Positions 63,447 through 64,000 of a DNA stretch of 64,000 nucleotides are shown piece by piece. Source of the stretch: Undaria pinnatifida (lineage: Eukaryota; Sar; Phaeophyceae; Laminariales; Alariaceae); NCBI GenBank assembly GCA_012845835.1, contig JABAKD010000022.1, positions 685,501-749,500 of the forward strand, read 5' to 3'. The translations under genes and the position numbers were made by a program. Under the pieces are notes generated by a model, which was not told the DNA's origin, did no database searches, and was given only the letters and a program-made list of their open reading frames with translations. How positions within the stretch are numbered: the stretch's first letter is position 1; each line of letters opens with the position of its first letter.

Positions 63447-64000
63447 TATTAATGCCAAAAAAGCTTACTCGATTTGGAAAAAAAACGAAACTGCCACGTA
63501 CCGGATGAACAGATCCAATGGGCATGGCCTAGACGAGAATCATGTCATGTCATGCGAAAAAAAAAGTAGGACCTGTTTCCGATCATTTTTGCGCTAAGGA
63601 GCTCCTCCGTCATCCAGGGAAACAAAAAAAAAACATACGAAGCCAGAAAGTGGTACTTCTTCTCCTGACTGACAGGTAGGTACGGTAGCACTCACTACTC
63701 GAAGCCTTCCCGAGAGAGGAATCGAGGAACGACCCCAAAGGTACGGTTAAGGGGGGGGGCACCTAGAGGCGGAGGCGTTTTTTTATTTGCGGTAGCTCGG
63801 GGTTACTGGCGCGAGTGAACCCCCTGATATCTGTTTTTGCGGTCTTGAGCTTTCGCGCTGTCTTTCAAGTGTGCGACACGTGTTCGCAGTACAATGGTAT
63901 AAGCTACGCGCTGCGTCAAAAACACAATCGCCTCAATCAAGAACATACCTACCTGGTAGCATTCAGTTTGTGTCCGTGAGGTAGAGAGTCGATCGTGTGC
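63447..64000. other. No gene seen
   Basis: Includes A runs, a GGGGGGGGCACC stretch at 63750, and one TACCTGGTA motif (63950). Stops in all frames. Confidence 0.4.

Overview
The window is eukaryotic nuclear DNA, rich in introns and repeats. Its best-supported gene has GT-AG introns and split codons. Most of the rest is mobile-element debris, microsatellites, minisatellites and one satellite-like array. There are no bacterial operons, rRNA genes, intact tRNA genes or CRISPR arrays. Secreted proteins made of reiterated WSC modules, long introns and many dispersed short elements would fit a stramenopile alga, most likely a brown alga. That assignment is inference.

1-16 kb, minus strand: a modular gene for a secreted or cell-surface protein. 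In transcript order its recognisable exons are 15842-15630 and 12228-12016 (two copies of a cysteine-rich CC-x3-CGxCGGxGC module), 10389-10259 with 8970-8745 (WSC 1), 8438-8253 (third cysteine-rich module), 7375-7239 with 5737-5515 (WSC 2), and 3831-3734 with 2349 to about 2062 (WSC 3). Every module starts and ends in phase 1 and the exons join in frame, so modules can be duplicated without breaking the frame. The introns hold decayed extra copies of these exons: five partial WSC-N boundaries including the live one (7.37-7.95 kb), two degenerate WSC-C copies (2.4-2.7 kb), a frameshifted cysteine-rich copy (12.5 kb) and a WSC-N-sized exon at 4.8 kb. The recognised decayed duplicates lie upstream, in transcript sense, of the intact copy. 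A signal-peptide exon at 25.6 kb (minus) may be the gene's first exon, but its phase requires at least one exon I have not found.

16-30 kb: mostly dispersed repeats (a roughly 250-bp family R1, a 70-280 bp family R, tRNA-derived SINEs), a 27-bp GC-rich minisatellite at 21.2 kb, and a candidate three-exon minus-strand gene at 27.6-28.0 kb.

30-45 kb: a 2.4-kb array of about ten units, each carrying a CCAAT-like stretch, then terminal-inverted-repeat elements (one nested in another), a 116-bp MITE, SINEs, and several long minisatellites (42.1-43.9 kb). A few unidentified open frames look coding (34.6, 36.1-36.4 and 40.0-40.4 kb).

45-64 kb: a conserved-looking unidentified frame at 45.1 kb with relics at 54.1 and 55.4 kb; a C2H2 zinc-finger protein with an acidic stretch and an arginine-rich tail at 47.1-48.0 kb; a 3.1-kb region bounded by inverted R1 copies (49.75-52.9 kb); candidate exons at 55.1, 56.6 and 58.0 kb; and a nearly perfect 366-bp inverted repeat with an 8-nt loop (58.85-59.59 kb) in which a terminal coding exon has been duplicated head to head. 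The window ends with more TIR elements, tRNA-like SINE heads and a tetranucleotide repeat.

Two signals cut across the window. The 9-mer TACCAGGTA occurs about 15 times where about 0.5 is expected by chance. Long one-strand purine tracts lie in the introns of the WSC gene.
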